DNA from: Henckelia pumila
Lineage: Eukaryota > Streptophyta > Magnoliopsida > Lamiales > Gesneriaceae
Assembly (NCBI RefSeq): GCF_033568475.1
Contig: NC_133120.1
Location: 84,586,151 to 84,650,150 of the forward strand
DNA: 64,000 nt
Reading direction: 5' to 3'
Every line of letters begins with the position of its first letter. The first letter of the stretch is position 1. Positions 24,597 through 36,592 of the stretch are shown here, piece by piece. The notes beneath the pieces were generated by a model. It searched no databases. It was not told where the DNA came from and was given only the letters and a program-made list of their open reading frames with translations. Both the position numbers and the translations under genes were made by a program.

Positions 24597-27500
24597 TGTA
24601 ATGCCCAGAAATTCGGCACGTAAATCCGCATGCATAACTAGGGGATTTAATAATTTTAAAATAATGTGAAAATGTGTTAAATTAATTTTATATGTTATTA
24701 TATGAACTATGTGATTTATTGGCATGTTTTAAATATTGGTTCGGCATTTAAATCGGTATGATGTGATTTATGAATTAATCTTAGAAAATTTATTTTATGA
24801 TCGCGTAGGCGGGACCGTGGACGGACGAGATACCAAAATATTTAGCCAAAAATATTTTATGAGTTTTATGAGCCTTAAAATAATATTTTAAGGTATTTTG
24901 TCAAGAAAATTTTAGTATTTAATTATATATTTATTTAAGGGTTTATTTTTAGCCAAAATTAGCCTCTTTATTGACTTTTATTAATTTTTAAAATTAACCT
25001 ATTTAATAATTTCGAGATTTGGAGTTATCTTATCAGATTATTATTATTATTAGAGAGTTTTAATTATATTTTCTATGGTATATTATCTATATTAATTAGT
25101 TAATATTTATTATACAAAAATTTATTTAAAAACCTAATCCTACCCCTTTAAAAAAAAAAAAAAAAAACCTACGCCAAAACTTACCTAGCCGCCTTCTCCA
25201 CCTCTTCTCTTCCCCATCTCCACGCTCCTCATCAGATTCCTAGGCCACCATAACCGACCTTTGAAGTTTTATCAAGTTTTGGTTCGTCGTTCGTCGTCCG
25301 GTAACCGAATACGCGTCGGAATCAACATTTTTAATCAAATATTCATCAAGGCACGTTTCGATTCCCTTCTTGCTCACCGTTTAAATCGTAGTACACTGAT
25401 TTTTATCTGATTGATATGTTGATTCATGTATATTGTGCTTGAATGAAAAATCTTACAAGATCATGCATGGGTTTCACGTTTTCTGCATGAGTTTCACGTT
25501 TCACTCGTTTTTGATTCATGGACAAATCGAAGCTGCTGGTGTATGTATTGGGGTCGTCCTAGGGTCCCATAGGGTCAGTAGATGTGGGTGGAAAGAGTCT
25601 GAACGGGCCGGACTCGGGATTGAGAGCCGCTGGTACGGGAGCCGTGCGTGCAGGATGGTAAGGGGAAGAAGGGGTTCGGTCTCTTCTTGCAGGGTCTGGG
25701 CTCGAGCCAGGATTAGTCCATGGGTTGCACCTAGACCCTGGGGTGGTCCAGGTGTCGGAGCTCCGGCATGGGGTGGCCGGAGCTGGTCAGAAAAGGGAAG
25801 GGTGGTGGATGCGCAGTCTGCGCATCCAAACAGGGAAGGAGGGGTTCGGGTTGCTCAGTTAAGGGGCTGGCTGGACCAGGGCCTGGTCTGGTCGGTCCGG
25901 CAGGACCCTGGGGAGGTCCTGCCGGCGGAGCTCCGGCCAGGGTGGCCGGAGCAGGGCTGTAGCAAGGAGGTAAGGAGAGCCTGCCGTGAGGTTAGGAGGG
26001 AGATGGGGATAAATCGTACAGGGTGGGTTTTGGGTTTAGGCGGGCCGGGCCGGGCCGGGTTTTGGGTCCGGTTCGGGTCTAAAATGATGGGTCAAATAAT
26101 TTTAGTCCGGGTCTAGATTTTTATTATTTAGGCTCGGGTGTTTTTATTTTAATTAAATGAGAGATTAATTAACAATTAATGGGTTTGGGCTTGATTAATT
26201 AATTAATTGGACTAGTTTAATGGGATTAAATAATTATGAAAGAGAGCCCACTAATTTGTCATGGACCGTGTGATCCATGAGAATTATTGGGCCAAGTGGA
26301 GTCGGGTTAAGTAATTTCATCGGTCTAATTTATAATTAATGGGTAAACAATGCTTTTATTAATTAAATTTAAGTTAATTAGTTAATGGGCTTAAATTATA
26401 TTTTAAGTGAGCCCATTAGTTTCTCTTGGGCTTGAGGGCCCAAGAAGCTTAATGGGTCAGGTCAGGTTGGGCTTTTGGATTTTTGAGTTTAAGTCTAGCG
26501 GTCAGCAGCTCGAACAAGTTCTTGGAAAAAAAATAAATGTCCGTAAATATATATTTAATTCATGCATGCATTTTTATTAGATATATAAGTATTATTTTTA
26601 AGAAAAATAAATTAAATATATATTTACGGGCGAATTTCATGAAAATAAAGAAATATATGAGAATTTTTTTTATGTTCATGCATCATTAAGAATTTTTATG
26701 ATAAGTTTAATTGCATGTTAAGAAAAATATATTTTTATGGAAGTTGAAGTGAAGGTGGAAAGTGATGTGGTTGGAGGCCGGGATACCTGGGCCCGGTGAC
26801 CTTCCTAATGATGTATAAGTATGATGAGCTTATGGATCCAGCTGAGAGGGCTGGTGAAGTGGCAGCACAGAGGTGGAAACCCCACCGCCGCGTACGTTGG
26901 TTTATAGATTGATCAATCGATTAGTATGATGCCACCGACATGGATACGACCTGTTGAGAACTAGGAAAAATATGATAAGTTAAATTATGATATTTATGAT
27001 GATACATGTTATAGTATGATGATTAAATAGTATGATTGTATTTCATGTTTATATTCATAATATTTTAAGAGCATGCACGTATAATTACTATTCACGTATT
27101 TTATATGATGTGTGCTTGTGTGTGGTTTCATTTTGTTAAATAAGGATAGAACGTGCTGAGCCTCTAGGCTCACTAGATTTAAATGGTGCAGGTGAGCAGA
27201 ATAATAATGAAGTTAATGTGTTCCCGACTGGCGGCGAGGGCGTATGAGTATCCAGGCGGCTAGTACCCGTGACCATCGCTCAATTATGAATTTTATGTTG
27301 AAACTAGAACATTTATTTCCGCATATGTTTTACTATTAGATTTTTTTTAGTATTTATTTTATAAGCTTGCATGGATTTTTGTTAAGGAAACATTATTTAG
27401 GAATTTTATTATGACAATCTTATGGATTATTATTTAGTAATTAATGTTAGGTATTTATTTGCATGCACGTACTTTCGTTATTATTTATGTTTAATGTGTA

Positions 27501-27639
27501 AATTTATATTAAATTAAGTAAAGTTATTTTTAAGTACAATATATATATGTATGGGCATATATATATTTATATTTATTATTTTATAGTTAGAGAGTTATTT
27601 TAAAAAAAAAAATTTCACTAGAAGTTCTAGGATGTTTCA
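24597..27639 (+). repeat. Element C 5' LTR, 3 kb
   Basis: Runs from TGTAATGCCC to GATGTTTCA. It contains an A-run near 25150 and a GC-rich island (about 25540-26090) with repeated GGGCC words. Long open frames in the island are a by-product of GC content and recur in the 3' LTR. Confidence 0.93.
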
Positions 27640-27872
27640 TTTGGTATCAGAGCCTTGGTCCTTGGAGGGTTACTAGCCTGCTACACGGAGCTCAGAAGCC
27701 GCACTGCCAGTCTGTAAGTTTTAAGTGTTTTAAATTATGATTTATTCATGGGACACATGAGTTATGTTTTTATTTATTTATGAAAATTAGAATTTAAAGT
27801 TACGACAGTCTTAAAGTCAAAAATATTAGTTATGCATGGCGATTTACGTAAAGAAATATGTGGTGGTACAGA

Positions 27873-28889
27873 ATGCCTCCGAGACCAGTGAACAGACGTG
27901 GGGGACATCCACCCCCACCTCCACAGAATCCTCTTTCAGCATTGGAGCAGGCCAATGCGAATATGATGGCTGGGATTACTGCTCTGTTGGAGCAGCAGGC
28001 GGCACGTCCGAGGCTTTCACACGATGAGGATGTGGCTGAGCGGTTCCAAAAGAAGGGACCCAAGGAGTTTACAGGCGCCACTGATCCGCTCATTGCCGAG
28101 GGATGGATCCGATCACTAGAGTCTATCTTTGACTACATGGGGATTACAGATGTGGACAGAGTCAAGTGTGCAATTTATATGATGAGAGGGGATGCAGCCT
28201 CGTGGTGGGAAGGCGCTGTTAGAGGCGTGAACCTACCTACTTTGACTTGGATAGAGTTCAGACGTATGTTCTTTGCCAAGTATTTCACTGAGGATGTGCG
28301 CAGCCGCATGATCCGGGAGTTCATGAGTCTCCGTCAGGGGGACAAGTCTGTGGTGGAGTACATTACACAGTTCGAGAGGGGGTGTCGCTTCGTACCCCTT
28401 ATTGCTGACAGTGCACCGGAGAAATTGAGACAGTTTGTTGATGGGCTTAGGGCGGACATCAAGCATGATGTACGCATGTTGGACGTCACCACTTATGAGG
28501 CAGCGGTGAGTAGGGCACTACGATCCGAGGAGGGTAGGAAAGATATCTTGAGGGAGCAACAGAGGAAGAGGCAGCTACAAACATCGTACCATGAGTCGTA
28601 TCCACAGCAGGATGCAAAGAAGCAGTCTACTGGGCCGTCGAAAGGCCCAAATCCACTGAGACAGCAAGGAGCTACCGTTCCTCGTGCAGAAGCACTACCT
28701 CTCTGCCAGAAATGCCAGAAGCCCCATCCAGGACCGTGCATGAAGGGATCAGGCATGTGCTACCATTGCAAGGAACCGGGACACATTATGCTGCATTGTC
28801 CCAAGAAGAATGCTGCTGGACGAGTCTTTGTGATGCAGGCGGAGGAAGCAGCACCAGATACTTTGCGCATCACGGGTAATGTTATTTAA
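27873..28889 (+). CDS. Element C gag (part of fossil retroelement)
   Basis: An intact frame for a Ty3/gypsy-type nucleocapsid polyprotein of about 338 residues. The start MPPRPVNRRGG at 27873 is chosen as typical of the family; the frame is also open to an ATG at 27858. The Retrotrans_gag core spans about residues 50-210 (WWEGAVRG, FFAKYFTEDVRSRM, QFERGCRFVP). A zinc knuckle, CYHCKEPGHIMLHC, lies near residue 295. The protein ends shortly after, with no protease following. Confidence 0.88.
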   Translation: MPPRPVNRRGGHPPPPPQNPLSALEQANANMMAGITALLEQQAARPRLSHDEDVAERFQKKGPKEFTGATDPLIAEGWIRSLESIFDYMGITDVDRVKCAIYMMRGDAASWWEGAVRGVNLPTLTWIEFRRMFFAKYFTEDVRSRMIREFMSLRQGDKSVVEYITQFERGCRFVPLIADSAPEKLRQFVDGLRADIKHDVRMLDVTTYEAAVSRALRSEEGRKDILREQQRKRQLQTSYHESYPQQDAKKQSTGPSKGPNPLRQQGATVPRAEALPLCQKCQKPHPGPCMKGSGMCYHCKEPGHIMLHCPKKNAAGRVFVMQAEEAAPDTLRITGNVI

Positions 28890-29004
28890 TGCATTAAATT
28901 TGTCGGAGCTGGATTGCTCGATTCGGAACTACACGAGGAAACATGTTCTTGCCTAGAGTTCGTTTTAATTTCGAGGACGAAATTCCATTTAAGGGGGAGA
29001 GAAT

Positions 29005-32000
29005 TGTAACGCCCAGAAATTCGGCACGTAAATCCGCATGCATAACTAGGGGATTTAATAATTTTAAAATAATGTGAAAATGTGTTAAATTAATTTTATA
29101 TGTTATTATATGAACTATGTGATTTATTGGCATGTTTTAAATATTGGTTCGGCATTTAAATCGGTATGATGTGATTTATGAATTAATCTTAGAAAATTTA
29201 TTTTATGATCGCGTAGGCGGGACCGTGGACGGACGAGATACCAAAATATTTAGCCAAAAATATTTTATGAGTTTTATGAGCCTTAAAATAATATTTTAAG
29301 GTATTTTGTCAAGAAAATTTTAGTATTTAATTATATATTTATTTAAGGGTTTATTTTTAGCCAAAATTAGCCTCTTTATTGACTTTTATTAATTTTTAAA
29401 ATTAACCTATTTAATAATTTCGAGATTTGGAGTTATCTTATCAGATTATTATTATTATTAGAGAGTTTTAATTATATTTTCTATGGTATATTATCTATAT
29501 TAATTAGTTAATATTTATTATACAAAAATTTATTTAAAAACCTAATCCTACCCCTTTAAAAAAAAAAAAAAAAAACCTACGCCAAAACTTACCTAGCCGC
29601 CTTCTCCACCTCTTCTCTTCCCCATCTCCACGCTCCTCATCAGATTCCTAGGCCACCATAACCGACCTTTGAAGTTTTATCAAGTTTTGGTTCGTCGTTC
29701 GTCGTCCGGTAACCGAATACGCGTCGGAATCAACATTTTTAATCAAATATTCATCAAGGCACGTTTCGATTCCCTTCTTGCTCACCGTTTAAATCGTAGT
29801 ACACTGATTTTTATCTGATTGATATGTTGATTCATGTATATTGTGCTTGAATGAAAAATCTTACAAGATCATGCATGGGTTTCACGTTTTCTGCATGAGT
29901 TTCACGTTTCACTCGTTTTTGATTCATGGACAAATCGAAGCTGCTGGTGTATGTATTGGGGTCGTCCTAGGGTCCCATAGGGTCAGTAGATGTGGGTGGA
30001 AAGAGTCTGAACGGGCCGGACTCGGGATTGAGAGCCGCTGGTACGGGAGCCGTGCGTGCAGGATGGTAAGGGGAAGAAGGGGTTCGGTCTCTTCTTGCAG
30101 GGTCTGGGCTCGAGCCAGGATTAGTCCATGGGTTGCACCTAGACCCTGGGGTGGTCCAGGTGTCGGAGCTCCGGCATGGGGTGGCCGGAGCTGGTCAGAA
30201 AAGGGAAGGGTGGTGGATGCGCAGTCTGCGCATCCAAACAGGGAAGGAGGGGTTCGGGTTGCTCAGTTAAGGGGGCTGGCTGGACCAGGGCCTGGTCTGG
30301 TCGGTCCGGCAGGACCCTGGGGAGGTCCTGCCGGCGGAGCTCCGGCCAGGGTGGCCGGAGCAGGGCTGTAGCAAGGAGGTAAGGAGAGCCTGCCGTGAGG
30401 TTAGGAGGGAGATGGGGATAAATCGTACAGGGTGGGTTTTGGGTTTAGGCGGGCCGGGCCGGGCCGGGTTTTGGGTCCGGTTCGGGTCTAAAATGATGGG
30501 TCAAATAATTTTAGTCCGGGTCTAGATTTTTATTATTTAGGCTCGGGTGTTTTTATTTTAATTAAATGAGAGATTAATTAACAATTAATGGGTTTGGGCT
30601 TGATTAATTAATTAATTGGACTAGTTTAATGGGATTAAATAATTATGAAAGAGAGCCCACTAATTTGTCATGGACCGTGTGATCCATGAGAATTATTGGG
30701 CCAAGTGGAGTCGGGTTAAGTAATTTCATCGGTCTAATTTATAATTAATGGGTAAACAATGCTTTTATTAATTAAATTTAAGTTAATTAGTTAATGGGCT
30801 TAAATTATATTTTAAGTGAGCCCATTAGTTTCTCTTGGGCTTGAGGGCCCAAGAAGCTTAATGGGTCAGGTCAGGTTGGGCTTTTGGATTTTTGAGTTTA
30901 AGTCTAGCGGTCAGCAGCTCGAACAAGTTCTTGGAAAAAAAATAAATGTCCGTAAATATATATTTAATTCATGCATGCATTTTTATTAGATATATAAGTA
31001 TTATTTTTAAGAAAAATAAATTAAATATATATTTACGGGCGAATTTCATGAAAATAAAGAAATATATGAGAATTTTTTTTATGTTCATGCATCATTAAGA
31101 ATTTTTATGATAAGTTTAATTGCATGTTAAGAAAAATATATTTTTATGGAAGTTGAAGTGAAGGTGGAAAGTGATGTGGTTGGAGGCCGGGATACCTGGG
31201 CCCGGTGACCTTCCTAATGATGTATAAGTATGATGAGCTTATGGATCCAGCTGAGAGGGCTGGTGAAGTGGCAGCACAGAGGTGGAAACCCCACCGCCGC
31301 GTACGTTGGTTTATAGATTGATCAATCGATTAGTATGATGCCACCGACATGGATACGACCTGTTGAGAACTAGGAAAAATATGATAAGTTAAATTATGAT
31401 ATTTATGATGATACATGTTATAGTATGATGATTAAATAGTATGATTGTATTTCATGTTTATATTCATAATATTTTAAGAGCATGCACGTATAATTACTAT
31501 TCACGTATTTTATATGATGTGTGCTTGTGTGTGGTTTCATTTTGTTAAATAAGGATAGAACGTGCTGAGCCTCTAGGCTCACTAGATTTAAATGGTGCAG
31601 GTGAGCAGAATAATAATGAAGTTAATGTGTTCCCGACTGGCGGCGAGGGCGTATGAGTATCCAGGCGGCTAGTACCCGTGACCATCGCTCAATTATGAAT
31701 TTTATGTTGAAACTAGAACATTTATTTCCGCATATGTTTTACTATTAGATTTTTTTTAGTATTTATTTTATAAGCTTGCATGGATTTTTGTTAAGGAAAC
31801 ATTATTTAGGAATTTTATTATGACAATCTTATGGATTATTATTTAGTAATTAATGTTAGGTATTTATTTGCATGCACGTACTTTCGTTATTATTTATGTT
31901 TAATGTGTAAATTTATATTAAATTAAGTAAAGTTATTTTTAAGTACAATATATATATGTATGGGCATATATATATTTATATTTATTATTTTATAGTTAGA

Positions 32001-32048
32001 GAGTTATTTTAAAAAAAAAAATTTCACTAGAAGTTCTAGGATGTTTCA
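29005..32048 (+). repeat. Element C 3' LTR, 3 kb
   Basis: 3044 bases, near identical to the 5' LTR. It ends CA at 32048, followed by gccat and then the resumed sequence of element B. Confidence 0.93.
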
Positions 32049-33942
32049 GCCATTGTATTTGCATTGAAAATATGTCGTCATTATCTGTACGGAGAACAGT
32101 TTGTAATATATTCTGATCACAAAAGTCTTAAGTATATTTTCACACAATCTGATCTGAACATGAGACAACGTCGTTTGATGAAATTACTTAAGGACTTTGA
32201 TTGTGATATTCCGTATCAACCCGGTAAGATGAATCTAGTTGCAGATGCTCTTAGCCAAAAGTTCAGAATGCAATGTTAACATCTCTTACATCTTTAAAGT
32301 CCATGAGCACTTGGAGACTTCAGGTTGGACTTACCAACCTAGTGGTGACTACTTTTTAGTTTTATCTATTCAAGTTGAACCACAGATAGTTTCTGACATC
32401 AAAACAGCGCAAAGGACTGATCCTTATATTCAGAATTTGAAAGAATTGTCTCAAACAGGACAGTCAGATAAGTTTGATGTCACTTCAGATGGAATTTTGC
32501 GTTTTAAAGGAAGACTTGTGGTTTCAAATTTGCTATACTTGAAAGAAGCTATCTTGCGAGAAGCACATTGTAGTCGACACAGTGTTCACCCAGGTAATAG
32601 GAAGATGTATCATGTTTTGCGATCCCAATTTTGGTGGGAAGGCATGAAAAAGGAAATTTCAGACTTTGTAGCAAGATGTTTGACTTGCCAACAGGTTAAA
32701 GCTAAGAGGATGAGACCTGGTGGTATGTTACACAGTCTGGAAGTGCCACAGTGGAATTTGGAGCACATTGCTATGGATTTCGTAACACACCTACCTCGAT
32801 CTGTTCATGGTTGTAATGCTATTTGGGTGATTGTTGATAGATTGTCAAAATCAGCCCATTTTATTCCATATGATCGTACTTGCCCTTATAAGAAAATGGC
32901 TAAGTTGTACATTGATAATGTGGTGAGATTGCATGGTGTGCCAGTAACCATAGTATCTGATCGTGATCCAAGATTTACTTCTAAATTTTGGGCTAGTCTT
33001 CAATCAGCCTTGGGTTCAAAGTTAGCGATGAGCATTGCCTATCACCCACAGACAGATGGTCAGTCAGAGAGAACCATCCAAACATTGGAAGACATGTTGA
33101 GAGCTGTGGTGATGGATTTCAGTGGCAGTTGGCAAGAATCGTTATCTTTGGTTGAATTCTCCTACAATAACAGTTTTCATACTTCGATTGGAATGGCTCC
33201 TTTTGAAGCCTTGTATGGAAGAAAGTGCATATCTCCAACTTGCTGGGAAGAAGTAGGAGAACGGCGATTGGCTATGCCTGAATTCGTTCAGGAGATGAAG
33301 GACAAGGTTGTCTTGATCAGTAAAAGAATGAAAGCAGCCCAAGATCGTCAAGCTAGTTATGCAAACAAGAGGCGTAGACCTTTAGAATTTCAGGTTGGTG
33401 ATTATGTTTTCCTGAAAGTTTCACCGTTTCGTGGTACTATGAGATTTGGGCGTAAAGGGAAGCTAGCTCCTCGTTATATTGGTCCGTATGTGATTGTTGA
33501 GAAGATTGATATTTTGGCTTATCGTTTGAACTTGCCGCAGAGTTTGTCTGCGATACATGATGTGTTTCATGTGTCGATATTGCGGAAGTATGAGCCAGAT
33601 CCATCTCATATCTTGAGGGTCGATGAGATAGAGTTGGATAGTTCCCTTAGCTATGCCGAGTACCCTGTGAAGATTCTTGATCGTAGAGAGAAGCAACTCC
33701 GGAAAAAGACCATTCCTTTGGTTATGGTTCAGTGGAGTAGACATGAGACAGAAGAGGCTACATGGGAAATCGAGGCAAAGATGCATAAAGAATGGCCTCA
33801 CTTGTTTGAGAATGCAGTTAATTTTTCCATGTACTCTGATTATCCTATGTATTATCAGTCGTAGATGTTTAAACCACATTGTATGTTGTATTATGTGTGT
33901 GTTCGATTTCGAGGACGAAATCTTCTTTTAGTGGGAGAGAAT

Positions 33943-35271
33943 TGTAAGGACCCGATGCTAATTACCTTATTATTTGGCTAAATTTGATAATAATTATTTT
34001 AAAGTGGTGAATTAAAATAATTAAGCCAGATAATTTAATTGCGTGTTAAAAGTATGTATTAGAAATATCGGTGTATAGACGGTATTAAAATACATATTTA
34101 ATTTTTATGGCACACATGAGTTGGAATTAATTTAACCGGGTCAAGTTTTGGACTCAATTAAATAAATACACACACATAAGCATATAATATACTATATCAC
34201 CGTATTCCCTCATTTCTCTCTCCCCGTGTGTGTCGTCTCCTTCTTCCTTCCTTTTCTTTTCATTTTTCGTTTCTTCAAACCCCGATATCTCCTCCGTCGT
34301 TGCTCCAAAAATTATTCCGAGCGTAGTTTCGGAATCCTCGCGACGAGAGCTTTCTTTTAGTACCAATTTCGTAGGCTTTTATCTCGTCGCTCGAAACTCG
34401 ATTTCGCACCAGCCGCACCATTCGCCGCTGTTCACCGGAGCCGTTCGTCACCGGAGCTAGGAAGAGTATTATTCCAGTCGTTTAGACCTTTAATTCGAAG
34501 TCTTGAGGTATATTTCGAGTTAGGGTTTGAATTTGGGAATTTTTGGTTGAATTCGAATCCAAATAATTGATATATGATTATTTGTTGGTTGTAGGTGCTA
34601 TATTTGATCCGATTTGAGGTATAGATCGAATTCCCTATTTTTTTGGAATTTATTTCGAAATTCAGTATGTGTATATTAGGGATTTTTGAATTATTGTGTT
34701 GAATTATTGAATGTTTGGGTCTTGAAATACCTTAGAATTAATATATAATAATTCTGGAATTTTTGGGAATTTATCGGAATTTTTCAGAATATTAATTTGG
34801 ATATTTTTGACCCTAGGATTGAATATTTAAATTGTTTCGAAGTTGAAATATATGTTAGAATTGATGGAAATGGTAATTGCCTCAGGTTTGGAGTAATTAG
34901 GATTGCACCAAGTTTGTAAGAATTACTTTGGTAATTATTTGGCAATTAGGTACGGATTGATCGCTATCTTACAGCCTTTATGAGGATATGTAAAATGTCT
35001 AATTGTTATTTGAGGTATTGGCTTGTTTATATGTTTTATATGATGATTGTGATGAATGATGCATTGCATTCATATTGAGCCATTATTCTCTTATTCCTGA
35101 GATTGTTATCCACTCTTTAATGAGTTGTCTAGAAATCTGATGCTAGCGTAAGGGCCGCGCAGTTCTGCAGACTGTCCCCCTTGACGCGTACTGATGCAGG
35201 GCCGCGCAGTGTTTGAACTGTCCCCCTAGCACAAGTGGACACATATTAGCTATTGTTCTTTGGATCCAGAT
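33943..35271 (+). repeat. Element B 3' LTR, left part
   Basis: Begins TGTAAGGACCC after the purine tract GTGGGAGAGAAT. It matches the 5' LTR up to the insertion of element D, whose target duplication cagat is at 35267-35271. Confidence 0.9.
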
Positions 35272-36549
35272 TGTTACGCCTTAAACGCATATAAATCTCG
35301 AATTATGAGATTAATGTTTTTAATGCATTAACAAGTCTTATTTCTCTATGTTTTGATGATTAACAAAACTAGGTTAAAATGTTACTAATATTTACATTGA
35401 GCTTATTACAGAGTTAAAATTTTCAAGATGAATTAAGACTAAATTCATACTCAAGATCAGAAACAAAATTCGAAGAAGTTTACTGCTACGGGATCGGAAG
35501 CTCCGATTGGAGATCGGAACCTCCGATCATGATCAGAAGCATCTTCGGAAGCTAAGGGTAGATCGGAAGCTCCGATCTTGGTTCGGAAGCTCCGATCTAT
35601 TTCAGGGATTTTTATAATGGTCGGAATGACGAACGGAAGCTACGAAGAACTGGATCGGAAGCTCCGATCATGGTTCGGAAGGTCCGATCATTTTCTAAGG
35701 GATTTTTATATTGTTTGGAAGCAGATCGGAGGCAACGAAGTGAAGCAGATCGGAAGCACCGAACGTGATCGGACGTTCCGATCCTGAACGGCCGCCTGAT
35801 AATCTTGACCGGAAGACTTTTTCCCGACACCATATTTATTGCGCCGATCGGAAGCTCCGAAGTGGATCGGACGTTCCGATCCTGTACACCCGCGTGTCTC
35901 AGAATTCAAATTTCGGAAGCTCCGATGCAGGGATCGGAAGTTCCGATCGATGCCAAAATTTCAGCTATAAAAGGAGGCATTCCGAGGCCATTCAATCCAT
36001 CCCAACATCTTCAAGTCTCTCAATCCTCTCAAGCATCATTCAAGCCATTTGTTGAGCAATTTGTAGCCCCTTTTGAGTGTTCAAAATATATTCACATATC
36101 GAGTTGTATTCGGGGTTGTAATATCGAGGGTTGTTAGTTTGTGAGTTGGTTGCTCGGTTTTGTAAACACTTGTGTGTGAAGCCAAGTGTATTTTACGAGT
36201 GTTGAGGCTATCCTTGGAGCCCTTAAGGCCAAGAGTGTTGAGTTGTATCGGCGCGGTGATCGTGTCAAGTTGTAAGGCTATCCTTGGAGCCATCAAGGCC
36301 AAGACGTTCGAAGTGCTAGTGGATCCTTGGTTAATCGACTTAACCAAGAAGGGGAGACGTAGACGATTTATCGTCGAACTTCCATAAACATCTCTTATCC
36401 CTTTTACTGCTTTATTTACATTACGCATTTATTTACCGCACTTATTATTTGATTGCTTAAGTCTTCCGCTTGCGTACTTGCATAATCGCTTTAAATTGTT
36501 AAAGTTTCCAATAGAACCTAAATCCCCCCCCCCCCATTAGGTTCTAACA
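35272..36549 (+). repeat. Element D 5' LTR with palindromic repeat array
   Basis: Starts TGTTACGCC, ends TTCTAACA. It has about 14 near-palindromic units around GATCGGA-N3-TCCGATC (35509-35950), a TATA box TATAAAAG at 35966, and a poly-C tract in a hairpin at its 3' end. Confidence 0.92.
35509..35973 (+). promoter_or_regulatory. Element D LTR promoter: palindromic array plus TATA box
   Basis: About 14 full or partial units of a 17-base near-palindrome, GATCGGA-N3-TCCGATC, are packed into 440 bases directly before TATAAAAG (35966-35973). Position before the TATA box places them in U3 as candidate enhancer sites. The same array recurs in the 3' LTR (about 43668-44128). Confidence 0.7.
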
Positions 36550-36592
36550 AGTGGTATCAGAGCCATTTGAAAATACTTTTCAAATCCTTTTT

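Larger units (their letters stand above)
24597..32048 (+). mobile_element. Element C: gag-only LTR retrotransposon (TR-GAG-like), very young
   Basis: LTRs at 24597-27639 (3043 bases) and 29005-32048 (3044 bases) differ at only two places, so insertion is very recent, well under 0.1 Myr at usual plant rates. The target duplication gccat lies at 24592-24596 and 32049-32053. Primer site TTTGGTATCAGAGCC follows the 5' LTR. A purine tract, AAGGGGGAGAG, precedes the 3' LTR. The 1.37-kb interior holds one open gag and no pol, the layout called TR-GAG (terminal-repeat with GAG). The gag is of Ty3/gypsy type, so mobilisation would need enzymes from a relative. The ends and gag look whole. Confidence 0.93.

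Noticed and set aside
25433-26116. 227-codon open frame in a GC-rich stretch, with a 176-codon near copy at 29841-30371
   Set aside because: Both lie in the two LTRs of element C. The low-complexity Gly/Arg/Trp-rich product reflects GC-rich LTR sequence, and a single-base length difference changes the frame between copies.
35500-35960. AGATCGGAAG words resembling sequencing-adapter sequence
   Set aside because: The units continue CTCCGATC, not the adapter sequence. They vary in a palindromic pattern and occur in both LTRs at matching places, so they are genomic.
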